This document shows, one piece after another, positions 1 through 6,336 of a DNA stretch of 19,558 nt. Both the position numbers and the translations under genes were made by a program. This DNA comes from an uncultured Coriobacteriales bacterium (GTDB taxonomy: Bacteria; Actinomycetota; Coriobacteriia; Coriobacteriales; UMGS124). The first letter of the stretch is position 1. Every line of letters starts with the position of its first letter. Below the pieces are notes generated by a model that ran no database searches, had not been told where the DNA came from, and saw only the letters and a program-made list of their open reading frames with translations. The stretch is taken from assembly GCA_903789505.1 (NCBI GenBank), contig CAIFEU010000034.1, positions 1 through 19,558 of the forward strand, read 5' to 3'.

Positions 1-2
1 CG

Positions 3-242
3 GGGGCTGAGGGCCGCGCGCTATACACCTACTGCGCCTCGGGCGCCGGGCAGTTCGTGCGCGCGGGCTAGCGGGCGCCGGTGGTGCACGTGCTCGCCGC
101 CCTGCTCGGCACCGACGAGGCGCCCGACGCCGCGCACGCGATTGCCAACCGCGCCCGGCGTGCGTTCGACCGCAGGCTGGAGCCGTGCGCGACGCCGGCG
201 GCGCGAGAGGGCGGGCGCGGCGAGGGAGGCGCGTTGCGATGA
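3..242 (+). pseudogene. C-terminal end of an unknown gene, split by an in-frame TAG
   Basis: The frame enters from outside the window. It reads about 22 codons, meets TAG at 69-71, then continues open in the same frame for 56 codons to TGA at 240-242. Both parts have very high G/C in third codon positions, as real genes here do. The final TGA overlaps the ATG of the next gene (ATGA, 239-242), the same 4-bp coupling used between the other genes of this cassette, which suggests the frame is meant to be translated to 242. After the stop the peptide looks helical and ends in an Arg/Glu/Gly-rich tail. I do not recognise the family. It may be a nonsense-disrupted gene, a sequencing error, or two genes with the second starting at GTG 81, 84 or 90; no clear ribosome binding site precedes those GTGs. 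Confidence 0.4.
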
Positions 243-976
243 CGTCGGGCGCCGCGGTCGGTCGGCTCGCCGTGATTGTGCCGGTCCTCGACGAGCAGGA
301 GGCGCTGCCGGCGTTTCTCGAGGCGGCGGACGCCGCCCTGGCGCGGGTCCCCGGCACCGAGCTCGTCTTCGTCGACGGGGGCAGCGCCGACGCGACGCTC
401 GACGTGCTCGCGGGCAGGCGCGTGGTCCGCGCCGAGCGCGGGCGCGCCCCCCAGTGCGCCCCCGGCGTCGCCGCCACCCACGCGGGATGGCTCCTGTTCC
501 TCCATGCCGACGAGGTCGTCGCCCCTGAGGCCCCGCGCGCCGTCGCCCTCGCCCTGGCGCAGGGCGCGACCTGGGGCTGCCTGACCCTGCGGTGGGCGGC
601 GCGCGGCGCCGTGTGGCGCGTCGGCGAGACGGCGAGCAACCTGCGCGCACGGCTGGCGGGCACTCCCTTTGGCGACCAGGGCATGTTCATGCGGCGGGAC
701 GCCCTGGAGCGCGTCGGCGGCATCCCCGACCTGCCAATCATGCAGGACTACGAGCTCTCGCGGCGCCTGCGGGTGCGCTTTGGCCCGCCGCACCAGCTCG
801 CGGCGACGGTCACCGCCTCGCCGAGGCGGTTCCAGGAGGGCGGCCCGGTTCGGGTGGCGCTCCGGATGCGGCGGCTGAGGGCGCTGTACCGCAGGGGCGT
901 CGACCCGCGCGAGCTCGCCGCCCTGTACCGAGACGTCCGCGAGGCGGACGTGCGGGCGCGGGAGGAAGGCCGATGA
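239..976 (+). CDS. GT2-fold glycosyltransferase, TIGR04283 type (rSAM/selenodomain-associated transferase 2)
   Basis: This is a 245-residue soluble family 2 glycosyltransferase. It shows the N-terminal strand VIVPVLDEQEALPAF (12-26), the nucleotide-binding FVDGGSADATLD (44-55), the metal-binding region LFLHADE (86-92) and the acceptor-side motif FGDQGMFMRRDALERVGG (144-161), followed by IMQDYELSRRLR (167-178). This pattern and length fit TIGR04283, proteins found next to radical SAM/selenocysteine-domain or arsenosugar-type genes. No membrane segment is visible, so it is probably cytosolic. The ATG at 239 is preferred over an in-frame ATG at 185 because GAGGGAGG lies 9 bases upstream and the ATG overlaps the preceding stop. 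It is coupled to the next gene by ATGA at 973-976. The sugar donor and acceptor are unknown. Confidence 0.82.
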   Translation: MTSGAAVGRLAVIVPVLDEQEALPAFLEAADAALARVPGTELVFVDGGSADATLDVLAGRRVVRAERGRAPQCAPGVAATHAGWLLFLHADEVVAPEAPRAVALALAQGATWGCLTLRWAARGAVWRVGETASNLRARLAGTPFGDQGMFMRRDALERVGGIPDLPIMQDYELSRRLRVRFGPPHQLAATVTASPRRFQEGGPVRVALRMRRLRALYRRGVDPRELAALYRDVREADVRAREEGR

Positions 977-1695
977 GCTGCCGACCCTCGATCATCATCC
1001 TGACGCGCGTCCCGGTGCCCGGGCTGGTCAAGACGCGCCTGCTGCGGTCGAGAGGTGGCAGGCTCTCCTCCGCCCAGGCAGCCGCGCTCCAGGAGGCGAT
1101 GGCGCTTGACGAGGCGGACCGCCTCGCGCGGGTGGGCGCCCAGCTCGTGGTGCGCTACTCCGACGAGGACCGGGTCGCCGCGGCGCGGGGCGTTCCCGGC
1201 GCCGACCGGGCTCGGGAGCGCTTCCTCTCCCGCCTGCCGGCGGGCGCCGCGGCGGTGCCTCAGCGCGGTGCGGGGCTCGGCGAGCGCATGGGCAACGCCA
1301 TCGACGACGAGCTCGCGGGCGGTGCCGAGAGCTGCGCGCTGCTCGGATCGGACCTGCCGCTCGCCGACGCGGGGCTCGTGGGCGCGTCGCTTGGCCTGCT
1401 CGCCGATAGTGGCGCTGACGTCGTGCTCTGCCCGAGCGAGGACGGCGGGTACTGGCTCGTGGGCGCTCGCAGGCCCATCCCCGAGGTGTTCTCGGGCAAG
1501 GCCTACGGCGCTGCAAACGTGATGGAGGAGGCGCTGCGGTCCTGCGAACGGGCGGGGTACTCGGTCGTCGTGGGGCCGCGGAGCTGCGACGTGGACGACG
1601 CCGACGACCTCGACTGGCTCGTCGACCTCGTGCGGGCGGACGACCCGCGCGTCGGCTTGAGGACCGCCGCCCTGGTGAGAAGGGAGCTCATGTGA
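973..1695 (+). CDS. CofC-like transferase, TIGR04282 / DUF2064 type (rSAM/selenodomain-associated transferase 1)
   Basis: This 240-residue protein has a nucleotidyltransferase/GT-A-like fold. Motifs are IIILTRVPVPGLVKTRLL (7-24), which resembles the nucleotide-binding start of CofC/MobA-type enzymes, GSDLPLAD (125-132) with the metal-binding Asp, and PSEDGGYWLVG (154-164). The C-terminal CDVDDADDLDWL (205-216) is also typical. Length and motif order fit TIGR04282, the usual partner of TIGR04283. The ATG at 973 overlaps the previous stop and has GGAGGAAGG at 961-969. The frame stays open far upstream (to 592), but that part is only a shadow of the preceding gene. The stop overlaps the next GTG (GTGA, 1692-1695). 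Together the pair probably transfers a sugar or nucleotide group to a small metabolite; the substrate cannot be deduced. Confidence 0.8.
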   Translation: MSCRPSIIILTRVPVPGLVKTRLLRSRGGRLSSAQAAALQEAMALDEADRLARVGAQLVVRYSDEDRVAAARGVPGADRARERFLSRLPAGAAAVPQRGAGLGERMGNAIDDELAGGAESCALLGSDLPLADAGLVGASLGLLADSGADVVLCPSEDGGYWLVGARRPIPEVFSGKAYGAANVMEEALRSCERAGYSVVVGPRSCDVDDADDLDWLVDLVRADDPRVGLRTAALVRRELM

Positions 1696-2894
1696 GCGTG
1701 ACGCAGGACGAAGCCGCCCGGCGCGCGCCGTCCCGGACTCCGAGGCCGACGCTCGACGCGCTGCAGGCGTACGTCGACGGGAGCGAGCGGCTCAGGCGCG
1801 CCGTGGGCGCCGCGGATGGGGAGCGGCTCGCCCTGGCGCCGTACGCCCGGGGCGAGTACAACGAGAGCTACCTGTTCACGGTCGGGCGCGCCGACGGCGC
1901 CGGGCATGCGCCCACCAGGCTCCTGCTGCGCGTGAACACGGGGTCGCAGATGCACCTGCGCGACCAGATCGGCTACGAGATGGGCGCACTCAGGCTGCTC
2001 GAGCCGAGCGGGCGCACGCCGCGCGCGCTCTACGTGGACGGCTCGCGCGACGTGGTCCCCTGGGGAGTCGGCGTGGAGGAGTGGCTGCCGGGGGAGGCGC
2101 TCGACTACCGGCGCGACCTCGCGTTCGCGGCGCGGATCCTCGCCGACGTGCACGCCGTCCCCGTCACCCCCGAGGCCCGCGCGCTGCTCGTCGCGCCCGC
2201 GCACCCGCTGGGCGCCATCGTGGACGAGTGCCGGGAGATGTTCGGCGTCTACCGCGCGTGGGCGGCCGCCGACGATGCGGTCCTGCGGACGGTCGACCGC
2301 ATGTTCGCGCGAGCGACCCGCATCGCCGGGGCGGAGCTCGGGCGGGAGCGCGCCTGGGGCGGTGGGCGCGGGGACCGCCACATCGTGAACACCGAGGTCA
2401 ACTCCGCTAACTTCCTCGTCAATCACGGCGACGGGGCGCCCGCCGGGGGCGGCGCGCGCGGCGGGCGCGCGGGTTACGGGCGCGCGGCGGGCATGGACAA
2501 TGGCAGCGCGACCGGCGGGCGCGCGGCGGGTGCGGGGTACCTCGTGGACTGGGAGAAGCCCGTCCTGGGCGAGGTCGAGCAGGACGTCGGTCACTTCCTG
2601 GCGCCCACCACCACCTTCTGGAAGACCGACGTCATCCTGACGCCCGCCGAGCGCGCCTCGTTCGTCGAGCGCTACGTCGAGGCAGTCGCCGGGCGCTTCG
2701 ACGTCGAGGGGCTTGCGGAACGGCTCGGCGACTACCTCGTGGTCACCTGCCTGCGCGGCGTGACCTGGTGCGCGATGGCGTACACCGAGTACGCGGGCGG
2801 GGGCCGCGCCATCGCGAATCCCGACAGCTACGCGAAGATCCGGGCGTACCTGTCGAGCGACTTCCTCGACCGTGTGATCGACGAGTTCTACTGA
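1692..2894 (+). CDS. APH/choline-kinase-fold phosphotransferase
   Basis: This is a 400-residue small-molecule kinase of the aminoglycoside phosphotransferase (PF01636) type. The N-lobe has LLLRVNTGSQMHL (77-89) with an Arg where many relatives carry the ATP-binding Lys. A following helix includes RDQIGYEMGALRLL (90-103), and the hinge-like segment is VEEWLPGEALD (128-138). The catalytic loop reads NTEVNSANFLV (233-243), so Glu235 occupies the place of the usual Asp. The metal-binding motif is VDWEKP (285-290). Between these lies an unusual Gly/Ala/Arg-rich stretch at about 245-281. The GTG start at 1692 is supported by AAGGGAG just upstream and by the 4-base overlap with the preceding stop. 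It is the last gene of the cassette and presumably phosphorylates an intermediate or product of the two transferases. Antibiotic resistance is not indicated. Confidence 0.75.
   Translation: MSVTQDEAARRAPSRTPRPTLDALQAYVDGSERLRRAVGAADGERLALAPYARGEYNESYLFTVGRADGAGHAPTRLLLRVNTGSQMHLRDQIGYEMGALRLLEPSGRTPRALYVDGSRDVVPWGVGVEEWLPGEALDYRRDLAFAARILADVHAVPVTPEARALLVAPAHPLGAIVDECREMFGVYRAWAAADDAVLRTVDRMFARATRIAGAELGRERAWGGGRGDRHIVNTEVNSANFLVNHGDGAPAGGGARGGRAGYGRAAGMDNGSATGGRAAGAGYLVDWEKPVLGEVEQDVGHFLAPTTTFWKTDVILTPAERASFVERYVEAVAGRFDVEGLAERLGDYLVVTCLRGVTWCAMAYTEYAGGGRAIANPDSYAKIRAYLSSDFLDRVIDEFY
2424..2534 (+). repeat. GC-rich in-frame insertion with a 14-bp direct repeat inside the kinase gene
   Basis: This stretch encodes the low-complexity Gly/Ala/Arg segment between the catalytic loop and the VDWEKP motif. 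The 14-mer GGGCGCGCGGCGGG occurs at 2478-2491 and again at 2517-2530, exactly 39 bases (13 codons) apart, so duplication keeps the frame. Related GGGCGCGCGG units occur at about 2463. This looks like expansion by replication slippage inside a surface loop. Confidence 0.6.
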
Positions 2895-2942
2895 GGCGGC
2901 GAGCGCCGTCGGGGCTGCCGGCGGGGGCGCCGCTGCGCGTTT

Positions 2943-2968
2943 GGGGGAGAGGGACGTCCCTCATCCCC
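2943..2968. terminator. Inverted repeat between convergent genes
   Basis: The perfect 14-bp palindrome GAGGGACGTCCCTC (2949-2962) is flanked by GGGG and CCCC that extend the dyad with small bulges. It lies at the meeting point of the kinase gene (+, ending 2894) and hipA (-, ending 2961) and overlaps the hipA stop codon. There is no run of T, so a role as a bidirectional terminator is only a suggestion. Confidence 0.35.
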
Positions 2969-4112
2969 TGCCGACCTCGACCAGCAGCGCCTTGCACCTG
3001 GCCTCGATCTCCCCCGCGACGCGGAGGGCCTCAGACCGTGGGAGCCCGACGTTGCCCGCAAGGTCGACCACGTCGTCGATGCCCGGGTTGCCGTGCCCGC
3101 CGACCGTGGTCGAGTGCTCTCCGCCAAACGATGTGCTGTACGTGAGGTCGTAAGCCGGCGAGAGCTCCCATCTGCCGTCGGCGCAGAGCCAGGCGAAGTT
3201 GTCCAAGTGGTCGTCCTGATTGTGGGCGAAGACGTTAAAGCACGTCACCCGGTACAGCTCCCACGCCTGCTCCGGGTCGTCGCCGGTGATGTCCCTCGTC
3301 ACCTGGAAGAGATGCCCGTAGTCGATGAGTGACAGTCTGCGCGAGACTTCGAGCATCCCCGACGCGGTGACCATATGGATCCCGGCGCCGTTCGCGTCCC
3401 TGTCGAACCGTGCGCTTCCGAAGTACCCCGCGCACATGCGAGATTCGAAGAGCTGGGTCGGCGCCATCCTGATTCCGCAGTCCCCAGCTGCGAGCGAATA
3501 CGCGTACTCCATCGCCCCGACGTCCGGCGGGTCGACGCTCGAGGGGAACTTGACGAGCCATGGTGCTCCGTCGACGCGGACGTACGCCTTGGGGCAGGCG
3601 CCTGCCGATGAGCCGCCGAGCTTGTACAGCTCATCAAGGTCGCCGCTTGCGGGGGTGTCGTCTAGAATCCTGCGGCATTCGTCCGCCAGCCTGTCGAGGT
3701 CGGGCATGGCTTGTTCGGGGGCATTCTGGGCGATCTCGGGCTCGTATTTCAGCGCCCCTCGCCCGCCGGACCCCACGATGGCGAGACGTGTCATGGGGGA
3801 GACGCGCGCGGGGTCCCCTCCGTGTTCTCGAATCATCCTGTCCAAGAGCAGGGCGCCCCATCCATCGGGCAGGCTGTCCTGAAAGACGCCGAACAGCCCT
3901 CCGAAAGGCTCAACTTCCGGCATGAAGACGCCCGCACGGAGGGGGAGGCTGTAGGGGCTGATCGAGAAGCCGCCCCGCAGCCAGCCCCCGTCGTACTCGA
4001 ATGCCGCCAGGCCCTCGGGTGTGAGGGCGAGCGTCCCGACTCTGCGCTTGCCGATGAACGCGCCGAGCTGGTCCACGCCGTCGCCCCACACGACCGTCGC
4101 CGCTTTCGTCAT
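2961..4112 (-). CDS. hipA: HipA-family serine/threonine kinase toxin
   Basis: This 383-residue protein has the HipA architecture. An N-terminal subdomain carries VGTLALTPEG (25-34), the characteristic SLPLR (55-59) and FGGLFGVFQDSLPDGWGALL (70-89). The kinase core has the Gly-rich loop GGSSAGACPKAYV (166-178), WLVKFPS with Lys188, MEYAYSLAAG (201-210), the catalytic-loop motif D-D-H-x-D-N-F (300-306, pattern DxHxxNF) and the metal-binding SPAYDLTYS (318-326). The length is normal for the family and all key residues are present, so an active kinase is plausible. E. coli HipA phosphorylates glutamyl-tRNA synthetase; the target here is unknown. Its ATG overlaps the hipB stop (ATGA, 4109-4112), so it should be translated in step with its antitoxin. 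Confidence 0.88.
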   Translation of the reverse strand: MTKAATVVWGDGVDQLGAFIGKRRVGTLALTPEGLAAFEYDGGWLRGGFSISPYSLPLRAGVFMPEVEPFGGLFGVFQDSLPDGWGALLLDRMIREHGGDPARVSPMTRLAIVGSGGRGALKYEPEIAQNAPEQAMPDLDRLADECRRILDDTPASGDLDELYKLGGSSAGACPKAYVRVDGAPWLVKFPSSVDPPDVGAMEYAYSLAAGDCGIRMAPTQLFESRMCAGYFGSARFDRDANGAGIHMVTASGMLEVSRRLSLIDYGHLFQVTRDITGDDPEQAWELYRVTCFNVFAHNQDDHLDNFAWLCADGRWELSPAYDLTYSTSFGGEHSTTVGGHGNPGIDDVVDLAGNVGLPRSEALRVAGEIEARCKALLVEVGRG

Positions 4113-4426
4113 CGCCTGCCCCCCTTGCCCAAGTACCTGCGGCGGTCGGCGATGACGTCGTCAATCGACCGATACGTCGGCCTCGAGAACAGCCCGTCCA
4201 GGTCTCCCTCGCACCTGAGGGCGCGCATGATTCGGACGAGCGACTCGAAGGAGATCTGCCCGGTCTGCTCGAACCGTCGCAGCGACCCCAGGCTCACGCC
4301 GGACCGCGCCGCGAGGTCCGCCTGGGACATGCCCAGGCCTCGCCGCGACCTCTTCTCCCGCGCCGCCACCTCCGCGGCGCTCTCGGACGGCGCCTTGAGT
4401 GGCGCGAGCTTGTCGAGATTGCTCAT
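4109..4426 (-). CDS. hipB: HipB-like XRE-family antitoxin and repressor
   Basis: This 105-residue protein carries a helix-turn-helix of the Cro/C1 type at about 33-60 (MSQADLAARSGVSLGSLRRFEQ), followed by SFESLVRIMRAL and a basic tail. It is expected to bind the operon's operators and neutralise HipA. The ATG at 4426 is preferred because GGCGGTG lies about 11 bases upstream. An in-frame ATG at 4456 would give 115 residues but has no ribosome binding site. The chosen start codon lies inside one of the two operator-like palindromes, so repressor binding would cover the translation start region of the DNA. The gene is first in the operon, the canonical hipBA order. Confidence 0.82.
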   Translation of the reverse strand: MSNLDKLAPLKAPSESAAEVAAREKRSRRGLGMSQADLAARSGVSLGSLRRFEQTGQISFESLVRIMRALRCEGDLDGLFSRPTYRSIDDVIADRRRYLGKGGRR

Positions 4427-4434
4427 ATATGCGC
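4418..4434 (-). promoter_or_regulatory. Predicted HipB operator O2, overlapping the hipB start codon
   Basis: GCTCATATATGCGC (4421-4434) is a near-palindrome with one mismatched pair. It shares the 13-mer ATTGCTCATATAT (4418-4430) with the perfect site exactly 40 bp away. The hipB ATG (4426-4424) lies within it. Confidence 0.6.
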
Positions 4435-4457
4435 ATTCACCGCCATTTTGCCACATT

Positions 4458-4474
4458 ATTGCTCATATATGAGC
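4458..4474 (-). promoter_or_regulatory. Predicted HipB operator O1, perfect palindrome
   Basis: GCTCATATATGAGC (4461-4474) is a perfect 14-bp palindrome, AT-rich in its centre in an otherwise very GC-rich region. It directly abuts the predicted -10 box and covers the expected transcription start of hipBA, where a bound repressor would block initiation. The binding protein is inferred from position, not shown. Confidence 0.65.
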
Positions 4475-4502
4475 AGTATAACGCAGAGGCACGCCTGGCG
4501 AA
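4475..4502 (-). promoter_or_regulatory. Predicted hipBA promoter
   Basis: On the minus strand, TATACT (4480-4475) is a good -10 box. A weak -35, TTCGCC (4502-4497), lies 16 bases upstream. The start would fall near 4468, inside operator O1, giving a leader of about 42 bases before the hipB ATG. Confidence 0.5.
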
Positions 4503-4911
4503 GGGGTCCCACCTTCGTGATGATTGCAACGGCATCTCGCGTGCGCGGGCGAGGGGCTGGTGCCCGCTGGCTACGAGGGGGGCATGCGTGGCCTGCCGTG
4601 CTCCGCTTTGACTGCCGTTGTCGCAAGGGGCACCGGTGCGCCCTAACGGCTTGCCTGTTTTCTCAGGCGTGCTGACATGTAGGAGATGCGTTCGGTAGGC
4701 CCGGAGGTCGGCGCTTCGCCTAGCACGAGGCGTACGGGCTCGTTGTGGCTCGCAGTCCAGTCTTCATGTAAATTGCCGCCGAACGCGCGGGCTCGTCGGC
4801 GCACGTGCCGTCGGATATGATGGGGGCGATGCGGCGGCGTTGCGGCACGCCGGGGCCCCTGCGGGCCACGGTCCGCGCGCGCCCGCCCACGCGACGATGA
4901 GGGGGCTTACC
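4503..4911. other. Intergenic region upstream of the secreted-protein gene
   Basis: The 485 bases between hipB and the next gene hold the hipBA control region at one end. The small dyad CGAAGG/CCTTCG (4499-4517) lies over the hipBA -35 box. A possible -10 box, TATGAT (4816-4821), could serve the 4912 gene; no convincing -35 is seen. Short open frames here (for example 4448-4675) lack ribosome binding sites and typical codon bias. I see no RNA gene. Confidence 0.4.
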
Positions 4912-5988
4912 ATGCGCGGACTCGGCAGCGGGCAGGGTGGCGGGCTTGGCGTCGGGCGCGGGGGCACGTGCGACTCCGGCGTGTCGGGCGCGATTACGAG
5001 GAACGGCTTCGTGCGCGTCCTCGCCGGCGCCGCCTTGGCGGCGGCCGGCATCGCGGCGGCGCCAGGAGGGACGCCCGCCGAGGCGCGCGCCGTACAGGCG
5101 ACGGGCGCGGGAGCCGTGATCACGCGCGAGGATGGCGGGAGCAGGGTGACCACGCCGTACTACTCGGTGTTCATCCCCGACGACCTCGCCCCGCTGGGCT
5201 TCGCGAGCGACTACGACGATGCCCTGTACGACCTCGCCGGCGACGGGACACTGCTGTATGGGCATATCCTGACCGTCTCGCTCGATCCCTCATCGGCCTA
5301 CGCCGGGGCGGGCAAGAGCTTTCTCGTCATGTGCCACTCGCCTAACTGGAGCGGGGTGCAGGGGACCTTCATCACGGACGTTGTGGGCATGTCGGCTGGG
5401 GACCCGTCGCTGGCAGTGTCGTTCTGCGCGGCCTTTGATGGTGACGAGGCGGGCCTCCAGGCGGCGCGCCTGCTGGAGGATTCGATGCGCGCCTACGTCT
5501 CGACGGGGGCGACGACCGCGGTTTCCGCGACGCAGGTGGCGCAGGCGAGCGACCCCTATGACTACCTAGCGGCTCTATACGCACGCCTCGCCGACTATGA
5601 CGCGCAGGTCCGCGCCATGGCCGACACCTTCAACGACGAGTTCCTTGCGGACGGCACACAGGTGGCGCAGCGAGAGGTGGCGACCAACACGGCGCTGCAG
5701 GCGACGCTGCGCTCCGAGTACCGCAGCCTGCTCGCTCTGGGGCTCGCTCCTGACAGCGCGCTGTACCTGTCGATGACCGAGAGCCTGGTGCTCATCAACG
5801 ACCTGCAGGAGCGGCTGGTGCCCATCTGCCAGGCGTGGCAGGTCCGTTGGCAATATCCCACGGACGCCGCCGCCCACCGCGACGCCATCCTCGCCCCGCT
5901 CGGCCAGGACCTGTACCCGAGCGGGATGAGCATCTTCAAGCAGGACTTCATGGACCGCTACGAGCGCGCGGACCCGGCGCGGGCGTGA
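4912..5988 (+). CDS. Secreted protein of unknown function with a Tat-like signal
   Basis: This 358-residue protein is not one I recognise. A Gly-rich N-terminal extension (1-26) leads into ITRNGFVRVLAGAALAAAGIAA (28-49), a signal sequence in which the second Arg of a twin-Arg motif is replaced by Asn. Cleavage near AEARA (56-60) is plausible. The region 82-175 looks beta-rich (YYSVFIPDD, ILTVSLD, SFLVMCHS, TFITDVVGM). The region 216-310 is strongly helical with charged heptad-like spacing and could form a coiled coil. There are three Cys after the signal and no lipobox. ATG 4912 is chosen because GAGGGGG lies about 7 bases upstream; in-frame ATGs at 4840 and 4897 lack this. Its signal region resembles that of the larger Tat protein at 8917, so the two may be functionally related. 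Confidence 0.65.
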   Translation: MRGLGSGQGGGLGVGRGGTCDSGVSGAITRNGFVRVLAGAALAAAGIAAAPGGTPAEARAVQATGAGAVITREDGGSRVTTPYYSVFIPDDLAPLGFASDYDDALYDLAGDGTLLYGHILTVSLDPSSAYAGAGKSFLVMCHSPNWSGVQGTFITDVVGMSAGDPSLAVSFCAAFDGDEAGLQAARLLEDSMRAYVSTGATTAVSATQVAQASDPYDYLAALYARLADYDAQVRAMADTFNDEFLADGTQVAQREVATNTALQATLRSEYRSLLALGLAPDSALYLSMTESLVLINDLQERLVPICQAWQVRWQYPTDAAAHRDAILAPLGQDLYPSGMSIFKQDFMDRYERADPARA

Positions 5989-6336
5989 GGGCATCGCGGC
6001 TCTCTGCCCCCGCACTGGGCATGCGCGGAAGGGCCGTGTGACCGGGCCGCATGGCCTTGGCTGCGGAGGCGGTTGCTCATGTTGTGAGCGCGTATCGCAG
6101 GGGGCGCGCTCGGTGCCGAGGCACGAATATCACCTGATTTCGTGAAGCTCATCACATGTTAAGGCCGTAAAAATGGCAGCTGATCACGTTTTATGGCCTT
6201 AAAAGTGGCATCATTGGCAGCGAGTCCCGTTGTGATGACGCGATGCGGCGACGCGACGACCGGGGCAAGATGGACGAATGGTGCCATCAGCCTGCGGCGT
6301 CGCCGCGCGGATGAGGGCGAGGGCGGGGGGCGTGCC
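5989..6336. other. AT-richer intergenic region upstream of the ATPase gene
   Basis: These 348 bases contain the dyad GCTCATGTTGTGAGC (6075-6089), a 64-bp tandem pair of imperfect 32-bp repeats (6149-6212), and then the ribosome binding site of the ATPase gene. Base composition falls well below that of the neighbouring genes around 6120-6220. An in-frame extension of the ATPase frame to 6193 exists but would start inside the repeat and has no ribosome binding site. No other gene is seen. Confidence 0.5.
6149..6212. repeat. Two abutting 32-bp imperfect repeats with palindromic cores
   Basis: Unit 1 (6149-6180) and unit 2 (6181-6212) match at 25 of 32 positions. Each holds a near-palindromic 12-mer, TTAAGGCCGTAA (6159-6170) and TTATGGCCTTAA (6191-6202), followed by AAAxTGGCA. 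The cores are exactly 32 bp apart, close to three helical turns, as expected for two regulator dimers on one face of DNA. They lie about 125-190 bases upstream of the ATPase start. Regulatory function is inferred. Confidence 0.6.

Noticed and set aside
69..71. TAG read as pyrrolysine
   Set aside because: The sequence around it does not resemble a methylamine methyltransferase, and no pyl genes are in the window. A nonsense mutation or a second start is simpler.
4448..4675. Small open frame divergent from hipB
   Set aside because: Its start lies at the hipBA operator region, without a ribosome binding site, and codon bias is unlike real genes here.
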